The position numbers were made by a program, and so were the translations under genes. From positions 39,307-103,306 of the forward strand of contig JAVBOH010000011.1 in assembly GCA_031550725.1 (NCBI GenBank): a DNA stretch of 64,000 nt. The letters run 5' to 3'. Below are positions 1 to 8,160 of this stretch, in pieces (within the stretch, counting starts at the first letter, position 1; every line of letters begins with the position of its first letter). This DNA comes from UBA946 sp031550725. Its GTDB lineage: Bacteria > Bacillota > Clostridia > Oscillospirales > Ruminococcaceae. A model generated the notes under the pieces. It worked only from the letters and a program-made list of their open reading frames with translations. It searched no databases and was not told the origin of the DNA.

Positions 1-2031
1 ATAATATGCAGAATGAGGTGTCATACAAAACGATAGTAAACCTACATCCGAATACACGGTTTTAGTAATATTCGGCAGTATCGCCAAAGTTTGTTTTATA
101 AGCATGGATGGATAACGTGATTTACCTGAAATATCCGAAATAGGATAGGAAATATAAAGCTTTTCGGATGGAGCAGAAAACGTGTTGTAAGCAACAAAAC
201 GCTCCTCCGCTACCTTATCGGAAATGTTTCCGCCAAGCAAAATGCCATTCTGATTAAGCGTTATCCTGTCACGCTCCGTTAAAATTCCTGACGCTTTTGA
301 TGCAAACGGAAGTATACCGTCATTAACACCAATTACAAACACAACTTTAGGATTTGCAGTACGTGCAGTGTGAGCTGCAACAAACGTCACGCTGTCCAAG
401 GTCTGCGGCGGGGATGACAAGCTAACCTGCGATATAGCCGACTCAAAAAGCTTATAGAAATCAGCTAGCGACACATTCATATCAAGAATAACCGAGTGTA
501 TCGACTCAATAATTCCGCATAATAATTCCCATAATTGTTTCGCTTCACGAGCAGAAGTTAAAACATCAACATCTGCATTTTCACAGGCTTTTATTGACGA
601 TTTAATTCTCGCTGTAACTCCGACTTCGTTAAGAAAATCAAAAAAAGACTTACAGCAAACGCTTCCTTTATTTTCAGAACAAGCATCCCTGAATTTATGT
701 ATAGGTTCAAGAATTTCCATGCGTAAGCTTTCGGCATCTTCATCAATAAATTCACTTTCCCACATCTTCGGAGTAACATTCCATTTGTAACAATACTCCT
801 CGATTGTATCAATCTGAGTTTCGGAAAAAGATGAATAAAACGACTTTATGTAACGAAGAAAATCTTCAGTATCAGCATTTTTATTACTCGCAATTCGGAG
901 TGCAGACATAATATAAATAATCAGTGCTTTATTTTTTATCAGCGTTTTTTCGTCGGAATAATAAGGAATATCATAACGCTTGCAGGCACTTTCAATAATT
1001 GAGGTATACTCCTCTTTATTTCGTGAAATGACAGCAATATCACTGTATTTATAGTCATTTTCCATGACAAGACTGCGTATTTTTGTGCAGACAAAATCCA
1101 CTTCGTTATATAAATCCTCTGCTTCAAATATATTAATATTTGAACATTCATCATTATATATTTTCATTGAATTACGCAAGATATTTTTACTCAGGAAACC
1201 GATTTCCTTTGCTTTAAAACGCACTCCACTTTCAAGAAAATCCATCTCAAATTTTTCGGAATGCTTATAGGCAATTTGCTTTAATTTTGATATAGTATCA
1301 TTAACCGTTTCAAAAACGGAGAATGTTATATTCGTTTTATCCTCAGTCGTAAGACATATATTTACGCTATTAGCATCAGAAATTATCGTATCAAGAAAGC
1401 TTAATTCATCTGCAGTAAAGCTTTTGAACTCATCGATAAATACATCAGTATCTTTAAAATATTGATAAGTTTTAGCACGCCTTGCAGCTTCGGAAATATC
1501 ACCGATATTATCCTTAAAGCCCTTTTCGTGCAAAAGTCGTGTGTATTCGGTATAAATATTCGTAATACCCTCAATTTTTTCTTTTAAACTACCTTTAAAA
1601 AGAATACTTTTATCAGTTAGCATTTCAGGTGAAATATTAGCAGTTACAAGCTCATTAATAATCTTCAAGCAGTTGTCAACAAAGCCGTTGCTGTTAGCTT
1701 GTCTTGTGAAAAAATCAAGCTTTTCCTGCTTGCGCATATTCTCAATAGCATAATATAAATAAACACTCTTGACGGTGTCATTTGCATACTTACCCTTGAT
1801 TCCGCCATATTTTATGAAAATTTGCTCAGCTAAGCGTGTGAAAGATAAAATGGTAACCTTGTTAAAATCAACAATACCTAAATACTTGTAAAGCAGCCTG
1901 TCGTATTCAAACGAAAACTGGTCAGGTATAATAATATAAACATTTCTGCCATTTTTAACGGCGTCGGAAATGTTTTTCATCATAAGTGTTGATTTACCAC
2001 ATCCAGCACCGCCAGCGATTATATTTAACAT
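1..2031 (-). CDS. addB: AddAB helicase-nuclease subunit AddB, N-terminal part (runs off left edge)
   Basis: Subunit B of the AddAB helicase-exonuclease, which processes double-strand DNA ends for RecA-dependent repair. I read 677 uninterrupted codons from ATG at 2029-2031 to the left edge. The start is supported by GAGGTG six bases upstream. A P-loop (GGAGCGKST) lies at about residues 7-15, and a GVNDGILPF segment near residue 595 fits the UvrD/RecB-like helicase fold of AddB. Family members are about 1,100-1,150 residues, so the C-terminal nuclease domain and its iron-sulfur cysteines lie outside the window. addA would be expected beyond the left edge. RexB is the streptococcal equivalent; the P-loop and lineage favour AddB. 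Confidence 0.88.
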   Translation of the reverse strand, partial: MLNIIAGGAGCGKSTLMMKNISDAVKNGRNVYIIIPDQFSFEYDRLLYKYLGIVDFNKVTILSFTRLAEQIFIKYGGIKGKYANDTVKSVYLYYAIENMRKQEKLDFFTRQANSNGFVDNCLKIINELVTANISPEMLTDKSILFKGSLKEKIEGITNIYTEYTRLLHEKGFKDNIGDISEAARRAKTYQYFKDTDVFIDEFKSFTADELSFLDTIISDANSVNICLTTEDKTNITFSVFETVNDTISKLKQIAYKHSEKFEMDFLESGVRFKAKEIGFLSKNILRNSMKIYNDECSNINIFEAEDLYNEVDFVCTKIRSLVMENDYKYSDIAVISRNKEEYTSIIESACKRYDIPYYSDEKTLIKNKALIIYIMSALRIASNKNADTEDFLRYIKSFYSSFSETQIDTIEEYCYKWNVTPKMWESEFIDEDAESLRMEILEPIHKFRDACSENKGSVCCKSFFDFLNEVGVTARIKSSIKACENADVDVLTSAREAKQLWELLCGIIESIHSVILDMNVSLADFYKLFESAISQVSLSSPPQTLDSVTFVAAHTARTANPKVVFVIGVNDGILPFASKASGILTERDRITLNQNGILLGGNISDKVAEERFVAYNTFSAPSEKLYISYPISDISGKSRYPSMLIKQTLAILPNITKTVYSDVGLLSFCMTPHSAYY

Positions 2032-2053
2032 CCCAAACACCTCATTATTTATA

Positions 2054-2566
2054 TCACTTTTTCATTACAAACCGCCATGGAATATCTCTGTATTCAGGTG
2101 TAGCATAATCAATTCCAACACGTACCTTTGTTTCAATTTCGCATGAAAATCCGTCATCTTCAATCCAGATATCAGGGTTATCATACAAATTCATATTGTT
2201 GAAAGACTTATCAATCTGCAGTCTTTTTGTAAGCTTTGCAGGACCGTTATAAACCTCACCAGCACGAAAAAGCACCCCTTGCGGAGTACCGACTTCACCT
2301 GTGATAACATTCATCAGCCAATGCATACCATAGCAAAGATATACATAGATTTTTCCTGCCTCACCATACAAAATTTCGGTTCGTGGAGTGCGTCCTTTCG
2401 ATGCATGGCAAGCTGTATCTTCCTCTCCACGATAGCTTTCAGTTTCAGTGATACGAACACGTATAACATCGCCATTTTCAAGCTTTCGTGCTAAAATCTT
2501 GCCGACCAAATCAGGTGCAACCAAAAGGCAGTCACGTTCGAAAAATTCTTTACCAAGTATAATCAT
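2054..2566 (-). CDS. mpg: 3-methyladenine (alkylpurine) DNA glycosylase, AAG/MPG family
   Basis: Monofunctional glycosylase that removes alkylated or deaminated purines from DNA to begin base excision repair. The 170-residue length is normal for bacterial AAG proteins. The ITETESYRGEED block places Glu43 and Tyr45 where human AAG has catalytic Glu125 and base-flipping Tyr127, and His54 matches its His136. The YVYLCYGMHW and GVLFRAGE blocks are also family signatures. It lies 22 bp upstream of addB on the same strand, so the two are probably co-transcribed as a repair pair. Confidence 0.93.
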   Translation of the reverse strand: MIILGKEFFERDCLLVAPDLVGKILARKLENGDVIRVRITETESYRGEEDTACHASKGRTPRTEILYGEAGKIYVYLCYGMHWLMNVITGEVGTPQGVLFRAGEVYNGPAKLTKRLQIDKSFNNMNLYDNPDIWIEDDGFSCEIETKVRVGIDYATPEYRDIPWRFVMKK

Positions 2567-2637
2567 TTTTCACCCATAAAATTCAATGTAGTGGCAAACT
2601 GTGTTCACCCGTTACGTAAATTATAATTATTCAAAAT

Positions 2638-4386
2638 TCATTCATCCCCATCAGGATTTAAAGGAGTGACATAACAAGTGCGGTTATTCGTAAATATAAC
2701 CATACCAGGCTTTGAGCCTGATGGCTTTTTCACAAACTTCACCTGTACGTAATCAACAGGTACCTGTGATGAATTTTTAGCCTTACTATGAAATGCTGCA
2801 AGACGAGCAGCATAAAGCACAGTTTCATCGGATGGCTCAGGATTCCCATTAGTCTGAATGATAACATGTGAGCCAGTAATATCCTTTGTATGCAGCCAAA
2901 TATCAGTCTTTTCAGCTAATTTACAAGTCAGCATATCGTTTTGTTTATTGTTACGGCCAACAAGAATTCTCATGCCGTCAGGTGAAACAAATTCAAGTGG
3001 CGGACGTGACTTCGGCGGCTTTGATTTACTAAGCTTAGACGAACGAATATATCCCTGTTCAGCGAGTTCCAAGCGCAATTCATTAACCTCATCCTCGCTG
3101 TTTGTACGAGTAAGCGCATCGTAAACAGAGTCGATATAAGCAAGCTCCTCCTCACCCTGTGCAATCTGCTTTGTGAGGATTTTTTCAGCAGTATCAGCTT
3201 TCCTATACTCACCATAATATTTCTGCATATTCTGTGACGGATTAAGTCTTATATCAAGCGGAATAGTTATATCAGCATAGTTTTCATCATAAAAATTCTG
3301 AACAGTAATATTATCCATGCCCTTTTGGATATTATACATATTAGCAGAAATCAAATCACCAAAAAGCTTTAGTTTATCACGTTCAGCTGATACCTTTAAT
3401 TCCTCTTTCTGTGCTTGCAAACGTCGTGAAATACGGTCAGTTGAGCTGATAAGCATTTTATAAAGGTCATTTGAACGCTGTTTCATTCGTGAAACATTAT
3501 CACGCTCCGAATAAAAATAATCGAGCGTTTCACAAGCAGTATCAACATTTTTTGTAACCATCAAACTGCCATACTGATTGATAGGCATGAACGAAAAATC
3601 CTTGAAAGCACCGTCTTTTTCTTTAATAACAGTAAATGTGCAATTTTTATTTATGAGTTCGTCAGCACTCTTTTTTATATAGAAAACAAGTCTGTCAAAA
3701 ACATCATCAGTCATATCGGATTTATTCAAATCCATTCCCCTGCTAGCATATGAAACCCATTCACGAGCAACAACTGGAGATAGTCCCTCGAAAATTTTTA
3801 TAAGACATTTAGCCAAATTTCCATCAGGAATATTATCAAGTGCGGCATGAATTTGCATAGCATCAGCAGTACGAAAATCAAGTCGGTTATCACGAGGAGG
3901 GAAAGTATAAGTCATCCCAGGCAGTACCATTCTTTCTCGTGACATCTCGCTGTCAACACGCTTAATGCTGTCGATAATTTTATTATCAGAGTTGATTATA
4001 ACAAGGTTTGAGCATCTGCCCATAATCTCCATAGCAAGTGTCACGGTAACCATATCGCCAAGCTCATTCATAGCTTCAAAATCAAAATAGAGTATACGCT
4101 CAAGCCCATCCTGTCTTATGTCCAGCAGCTTACCATTACCTAAATGCTTTCGCAAAAGCATACAAAACATAGGCGGAGTTTTAGGATTTTCAACACCCAT
4201 TTTTGTTATATGAACACGAGCAGAATTAGCATTTGCAGAAAAAAGCAGCTTGCAGTTTGTGCCATGTGAGCGAAAAGCCATTACAACTTCTTCTCGTGAT
4301 GGCTGATGTATTTTATCAATTCTTCCTCCGATGAGAAAGTCAAGTTCGTTTTTTACAGCACTTAAAAATGCACCGTCAAGAGCCAT
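2638..4386 (-). CDS. rqcH: Ribosome quality control protein RqcH (NFACT/FbpA family)
   Basis: Bacterial homologue of Rqc2/NEMF. It binds obstructed 50S subunits carrying peptidyl-tRNA and recruits tRNA-Ala to add C-terminal alanine tails that mark the nascent chain for degradation. The 582-residue protein has the NFACT-N start (MALDGAFLSAVKNEL), a helical middle and coiled coil (about 290-430), and a C-terminal NFACT-R domain with a DIWLHTKDITGSHVII stretch. It was long annotated as a fibronectin-binding protein; the RqcH role is the better-supported family function. The reading frame is intact and of usual length. Confidence 0.93.
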   Translation of the reverse strand: MALDGAFLSAVKNELDFLIGGRIDKIHQPSREEVVMAFRSHGTNCKLLFSANANSARVHITKMGVENPKTPPMFCMLLRKHLGNGKLLDIRQDGLERILYFDFEAMNELGDMVTVTLAMEIMGRCSNLVIINSDNKIIDSIKRVDSEMSRERMVLPGMTYTFPPRDNRLDFRTADAMQIHAALDNIPDGNLAKCLIKIFEGLSPVVAREWVSYASRGMDLNKSDMTDDVFDRLVFYIKKSADELINKNCTFTVIKEKDGAFKDFSFMPINQYGSLMVTKNVDTACETLDYFYSERDNVSRMKQRSNDLYKMLISSTDRISRRLQAQKEELKVSAERDKLKLFGDLISANMYNIQKGMDNITVQNFYDENYADITIPLDIRLNPSQNMQKYYGEYRKADTAEKILTKQIAQGEEELAYIDSVYDALTRTNSEDEVNELRLELAEQGYIRSSKLSKSKPPKSRPPLEFVSPDGMRILVGRNNKQNDMLTCKLAEKTDIWLHTKDITGSHVIIQTNGNPEPSDETVLYAARLAAFHSKAKNSSQVPVDYVQVKFVKKPSGSKPGMVIFTNNRTCYVTPLNPDGDE

Positions 4387-4423
4387 TTTTTATGCCCCCT
4401 TTTGTTAGATTGAAAAAACATAC

Positions 4424-4488
4424 GTAGGGGCGATTATTAATCGCCCGCAAATGCGATTATGTTTCGGGCGATTAATAATCGCCCCTAC
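4424..4488. repeat. REP-like intergenic palindromic repeat, two-unit form
   Basis: Perfect 24-bp inverted arms at 4424-4447 and 4465-4488 around a 17-nt spacer. Each arm is itself palindromic around the 19-mer GGGCGATTA-N-TAATCGCCC, so it can fold as one long or two short hairpins. The same core recurs at 13486-13506. It lies between rqcH and the upstream methyltransferase gene and may also act as a terminator, although there is no clear T tract. Confidence 0.85.
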
Positions 4489-4509
4489 AAGTTAAATCTG
4501 GTATTAGTA

Positions 4510-5331
4510 TTATTTCTTTTTATACGTCAAAATTTCAAATGAAATCTCCGTATCAAGCGTTTCAAGTGCATCAAGCTTTGCTTGGTCGTCAGCACTAGTT
4601 TTATAATAATATGGCGTCATTGTAAATAAATTTTTGATATCCTCATTTGATGAAAGATTAATGGTATCCTTAATCTTTTCACAGTCCAAAAGTTCAAAGC
4701 CATCAATAGCATACTCCTTGACTTCATTTAAATATGGCTTGTCATAAACAGCCGCTTTCAGCTCATACAAATGACGTTCAGACGGAATAACAAGTATCAT
4801 AATGCCATTATTTTTGAGTATACGAGTGAACTCATCATGAGAATACGGCGCAAAAACAGACATCATAATATCGCAGGAATTATCTGCAAGCGGTATATGA
4901 AAAACGCTTGCTGCCGCATAAAAAATATCCTTATTCCTTTTCGCAGCAGCATCCGCAGCAATCTTTGATATATCAATACCATAGAAATTTGTATCAATAC
5001 TATTTTCACTAAGCGTACACTTAATATTATCAGTATAATACCCCTCACCACAGCCACAGTCAAGAATAACATCGCCATTATGAGCATTCTTAAGCATGGT
5101 ATTACAAAGTGCTTTCATCAGCACAGAATAATAACCCTTGTCAAGAAAATCACGACGTGAATTAACCATCATTTTATTGTCCCCAGGGAGCTTTGAATTC
5201 ATTTGCGATGACAAAAGCAAGTTAACATATCCACTTTTAGCAAGGTCGTATGTATGATTATTTTCACACTTTAAACTGCGGTTTTGAAGTTCAAGTGAAT
5301 TCTTACATACAGGACAAATATAACAACTCAT
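4510..5331 (-). CDS. RlmA-type 23S rRNA (guanine-N1) methyltransferase
   Basis: SAM-dependent methyltransferase of the RlmA(I)/RlmA(II) family, which methylates N1 of G745 or G748 in 23S rRNA helix 35; which position cannot be told from sequence. From ATG 5331 it has 273 residues. The N-terminal zinc site is C6-x2-C9...C22-x3-H26 and the SAM motif is VILDCGCGEGYY. This start overlaps the stop of the upstream fusion gene as ATGA (5328-5331), implying translational coupling. An in-frame start eight codons further upstream lacks a ribosome site and would enlarge the overlap. Confidence 0.85.
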   Translation of the reverse strand: MSCYICPVCKNSLELQNRSLKCENNHTYDLAKSGYVNLLLSSQMNSKLPGDNKMMVNSRRDFLDKGYYSVLMKALCNTMLKNAHNGDVILDCGCGEGYYTDNIKCTLSENSIDTNFYGIDISKIAADAAAKRNKDIFYAAASVFHIPLADNSCDIMMSVFAPYSHDEFTRILKNNGIMILVIPSERHLYELKAAVYDKPYLNEVKEYAIDGFELLDCEKIKDTINLSSNEDIKNLFTMTPYYYKTSADDQAKLDALETLDTEISFEILTYKKK

Positions 5332-6785
5332 ACTGAATACTCCACAGGGTCGCAATCATATTCAGCAACAGAAATATCAAGCTCTGGAAAATCCTCAAGA
5401 AAGCGTGATTTAATATATTCAAGCGCAATAACCTCGGTGTGATAATGCCCGCAGTCAAAAAGTGCAAGGTCAGTATTTTTCGCAGTTATCCACTGGTCAT
5501 GCTTGACATCACCAGTTATATATGCATCAATCTGAAGTTCAGACGACCTGTGAATATTTGCACCACCTCCGCCTGAACAAAACGCAAGCTTTTTCAAAAT
5601 TTTAGTGCTGTCTGTATATCTCACAACAGTGCAGCCAAAGATATTTTTAAGCATAGCAGCCATTTTCGGAGCATTAATATCAATTCCAATTTCACATATA
5701 ATTCCATAACCACGTCCATCTGGATGAATTGACTCTAAAACATCAAGTTTTTTGGATAACATCAGTGGATTTTTCAGCATATCATAAATGATGTCATTAA
5801 TACCACCATCAGCCATATCAAGCGGACTGTGAAAACACAAGCATGCTATGTTATTTTTATAGGCAAGACAAGCAGGACTGTCATCCGAAAGTGAATACAG
5901 CGGGTTAAAAATAACAGGATGATGTGAAATAATAACGTCACATTTTTTGTCAATAGCTTCTTTAACAACAGCCTTTGTTATATCAAGTGCTAAAAGAATT
6001 TTGGTAGCATTCTGATTAAATTTCCCAACTAAAAGTCCGCTGTTATCGCCCTTTTGAAGTATGCTCATAGGTGCAATTTTATTCATTTCTGTATAAATAT
6101 CATTAACGCTAAGCATTGCATTCCCTCCGATTAATTTGTGTAGTTTAAAGCCGAGTGAAATATATGGTGCTGCCTCAATATACTTGCCCGTTTCACATAA
6201 AGCCTTGCCAATTCGTATAATGCGTTCAATTTGATTTTTAATGTATGCAACAGAATTTTCATCATTAATATCAAGCATACCGATATACTCGAAAACCTCT
6301 GTGCATTCCGTTTTTTCACCGCTATAAAAAGTATTTATTACGGTATAAAAATGTCTGCCGTCAATAACTGCTTTTTCAGTTTTTATATTAAAGCCATTTG
6401 AACACAGCCATTTTCTCAAAAACTGAGCCTGTGTCATTGGCTGTAAAATCAAGTTTATACCGCTTAGTTCGTCTGTTTTAACAGACAAAATATTTGCTAT
6501 AAGTTCGCCGCCCATACCAGCAATAACTATATCAGTTACACCATCAAGCTCAATATTTTCAAGCCCATTGGAAAAAATAGTTTCCGCTTTGTTTTCAACA
6601 CCATATTTTTGTAGTGTTAAGCGTGCAGACTCAAGTGGTTTTTCATTTATATCAGCTGCAATTGCAGATTTGCATTTGTTGTTTTTCAAAAGTTCGGCGA
6701 CTAAATATGCATGGTCAGTGCCAATATCACATACTTTTTCGCCGTTAACCATATCGGCACACACAGAAAGTCGTTTATCTAGCAT
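5328..6785 (-). CDS. Fusion of tRNA (adenine22-N1)-methyltransferase TrmK and Nif3-like dinuclear metal protein
   Basis: Residues 1-223 are TrmK: SAM motif VCDIGTDHAYL and catalytic-loop region IVIAGMGGELI; the family makes m1A22 in tRNA. Residues 224-485 are a complete Nif3/YqfO/YbgI domain with metal-ligand motifs ISHHPVIFNPL, CFHSPLDM and FDCGHYHTE; its activity is uncertain. In Bacillus the homologues trmK and yqfO are neighbouring separate genes. Here no stop separates them. ATG 6785 is preferred over an in-frame start 21 codons upstream because AGGTGG lies just ahead and that longer start falls within the terminator region. A GGAGGG at 6123-6128 sits six bases before the Nif3 methionine codon (6114-6116), so free Nif3 may be made as well. 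Confidence 0.88.
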   Translation of the reverse strand: MLDKRLSVCADMVNGEKVCDIGTDHAYLVAELLKNNKCKSAIAADINEKPLESARLTLQKYGVENKAETIFSNGLENIELDGVTDIVIAGMGGELIANILSVKTDELSGINLILQPMTQAQFLRKWLCSNGFNIKTEKAVIDGRHFYTVINTFYSGEKTECTEVFEYIGMLDINDENSVAYIKNQIERIIRIGKALCETGKYIEAAPYISLGFKLHKLIGGNAMLSVNDIYTEMNKIAPMSILQKGDNSGLLVGKFNQNATKILLALDITKAVVKEAIDKKCDVIISHHPVIFNPLYSLSDDSPACLAYKNNIACLCFHSPLDMADGGINDIIYDMLKNPLMLSKKLDVLESIHPDGRGYGIICEIGIDINAPKMAAMLKNIFGCTVVRYTDSTKILKKLAFCSGGGGANIHRSSELQIDAYITGDVKHDQWITAKNTDLALFDCGHYHTEVIALEYIKSRFLEDFPELDISVAEYDCDPVEYSV

Positions 6786-6816
6786 TAAAAAACCACCTAT
6801 CATTAAGAATAAAACA

Positions 6817-6845
6817 ATATCCGCAAGCATAAGACTTGCGGATAT
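6817..6845 (-). terminator. Rho-independent terminator of the DUF1858 gene
   Basis: Perfect 11-bp stem (6817-6827 with 6835-6845) and 7-nt loop. On the minus strand it is followed by TGTTTTATTCTT. It lies just after the DUF1858 stop and about 20 bp ahead of the ribosome site of the trmK-nif3 fusion, so expression of the fusion depends on read-through or a hidden promoter. Confidence 0.75.
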
Positions 6846-6860
6846 CAAGAACAGATGTGA

Positions 6861-7067
6861 TTACTTAGCAGCAAAATGAGAGTTTAACTTTGCAACTAGG
6901 TCAGCAGGCTCAACACCATGAACTGCACAAGCCTCAGCAAGTGACTCGCCTCTTGATGCAGGACAACCTAAGCAATGCATTCCCATTTCAAGAAAGTATG
7001 GAGCAGTTTCGGTATCCATATCAAGAATATCACCGATAATCATATCTTCTGTAATTGTAGTACTCAT
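6861..7067 (-). CDS. DUF1858 small redox-type protein
   Basis: A 68-residue cytoplasmic protein of the DUF1858 family, often annotated as hybrid-cluster-associated disulfide redox proteins; the role is unproven. A single C-x2-C (HCLGCPASRGES) at about residues 35-38 is the hallmark. ATG 7067 is about 12 nt from AAAGGA; an alternative ATG at 7079 directly abuts that AAAGGA and looks too close. It has its own terminator at 6817-6845 and is transcribed away from the rhomboid-like gene at 7265. Confidence 0.8.
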   Translation of the reverse strand: MSTTITEDMIIGDILDMDTETAPYFLEMGMHCLGCPASRGESLAEACAVHGVEPADLVAKLNSHFAAK

Positions 7068-7164
7068 AAAATTTTTCATTCCTTTCGATACCTTTACAGG
7101 ATGCTTTTGTTAAACAACCTACCATATATTATAACCGATTTTTTCGTGAAATGCAAGAGAGTTA

Positions 7165-7193
7165 TTGCTTTTTTAAACTTATTATGCTATAAT
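7165..7193 (+). promoter_or_regulatory. Sigma-A promoter for the rhomboid-like gene
   Basis: TTGCTT (7165-7170), 17-bp spacer and TATAAT (7188-7193). Expected start of transcription is about 7200, just ahead of the palindrome at 7208-7230. Confidence 0.75.
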
Positions 7194-7207
7194 GTTAATA
7201 ATAATTG

Positions 7208-7230
7208 ATACTGGTAATAATTACCAGTAT
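7208..7230. promoter_or_regulatory. Perfect palindrome, probable operator
   Basis: Two 11-bp arms (ATACTGGTAAT and its complement) around one central base, located just downstream of the predicted transcription start and upstream of the ribosome site AAGGAG at 7252-7257. The position fits a repressor site; the TGGT...ACCA half-sites resemble those of GntR/FadR-type regulators, but the regulator is unknown. Confidence 0.55.
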
Positions 7231-7264
7231 AGAAGCAGAGGAATTAATATAAAGGAGTGGTCTT

Positions 7265-7957
7265 TTGAAAGGTCGTAATTTATTAAATAAAATGGAACTA
7301 AAGCTTGGTAAGTTTGCAATTCCGAACTTAATGCTTTATATTGTAATAGGTATGGGTGTTATGTTTGCTTTTGATTATCTTTTTCCGGATATGTATTTGA
7401 TGCAATATATTTTATTTGACAGGGATTTGATTTTTAAGGGACAAGTCTGGAGAGCTATCAGCTTTATACTTATGCCTACAAATTCAGGTACATCTATGGT
7501 CGGTCCGTTTTTTATGGTTATTGCTATGTATTTTTACTGGATGTGCGGTACACAGCTTGAGCATCAGTGGGGAACATTCAAGTTTAATGTTTTTTACTTT
7601 TCAGGAATGTTAGGTGCAATGATAGGTGGATTTATAACTGGCTATACAACAAGCTATTATCTTAATTTGTCATTGTTTTTAGCGTTTGCTATTCTTTATC
7701 CGAATGTTGAGTTCAGGCTGTTTTTTATATTACCAATCAAAGCAAAATATATAGCATATGTTGATGCAGCATATATTCTGCTGTCACTTATTATTTTACC
7801 ATTCCACTATAAGCTTATTATTCTGCTTGCATTAATAAATATAATTCTTTTCTTCGGCAAGGGTTTTTATGATAAAATCAAGTTCAAGATGAAATTCCGA
7901 AAAGCAAGACGTAATTTTAATAAGCAGATGACATATCGTGATGACGACGAGGATTAA
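7265..7957 (+). CDS. Rhomboid-like membrane protein, probably without protease activity
   Basis: A 230-residue protein with about six hydrophobic segments. Rhomboid-fold landmarks are visible: the W-R motif of loop 1 (GQVWRAISF) and GTQLEHQWG leading into a small-residue helix (GMLGAMIGG). The catalytic GxSG of helix 4 is absent; that region reads YYLNLSLFLAFAILYP, so the Ser may persist but the flanking glycines do not, and no convincing His dyad partner is seen. It may be a pseudo-rhomboid. The start is TTG 7265, seven bases after AAGGAG; an ATG nine codons later has no such site. The C-terminal tail is Lys/Arg-rich and ends in acidic residues. Monocistronic. Confidence 0.7.
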   Translation: MKGRNLLNKMELKLGKFAIPNLMLYIVIGMGVMFAFDYLFPDMYLMQYILFDRDLIFKGQVWRAISFILMPTNSGTSMVGPFFMVIAMYFYWMCGTQLEHQWGTFKFNVFYFSGMLGAMIGGFITGYTTSYYLNLSLFLAFAILYPNVEFRLFFILPIKAKYIAYVDAAYILLSLIILPFHYKLIILLALINIILFFGKGFYDKIKFKMKFRKARRNFNKQMTYRDDDED

Positions 7958-7980
7958 CCTATAATTCGACAGCAAATTCT

Positions 7981-8010
7981 AAAAACCACCTTAAAAACAG
8001 GTGGTTTTTT
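7981..8010 (+). terminator. Rho-independent terminator after the rhomboid-like gene
   Basis: AAAAACCACC / GGTGGTTTTT stem around a 9-nt loop, ending in a T run. Confidence 0.85.
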
Positions 8011-8065
8011 TGCATACATTGGTAAAACAGCAGAATTAATACGATAAAATTGTGTATATTGGTGA

Positions 8066-8094
8066 TTGAAAAATATTCCAATATACTATATAAT
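8066..8094 (+). promoter_or_regulatory. Sigma-A promoter for the C39-type peptidase gene
   Basis: TTGAAA (8066-8071), 17-bp spacer, TATAAT (8089-8094). Leaves a leader of about 60-70 nt that contains the short reading frame at 8141-8170. Confidence 0.75.
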
Positions 8095-8160
8095 AAAATT
8101 ATATGTGTTTAGGATAATAAATGAAGGGCGGTACAAGCTTATGCCACGGCAAAACAAGGC

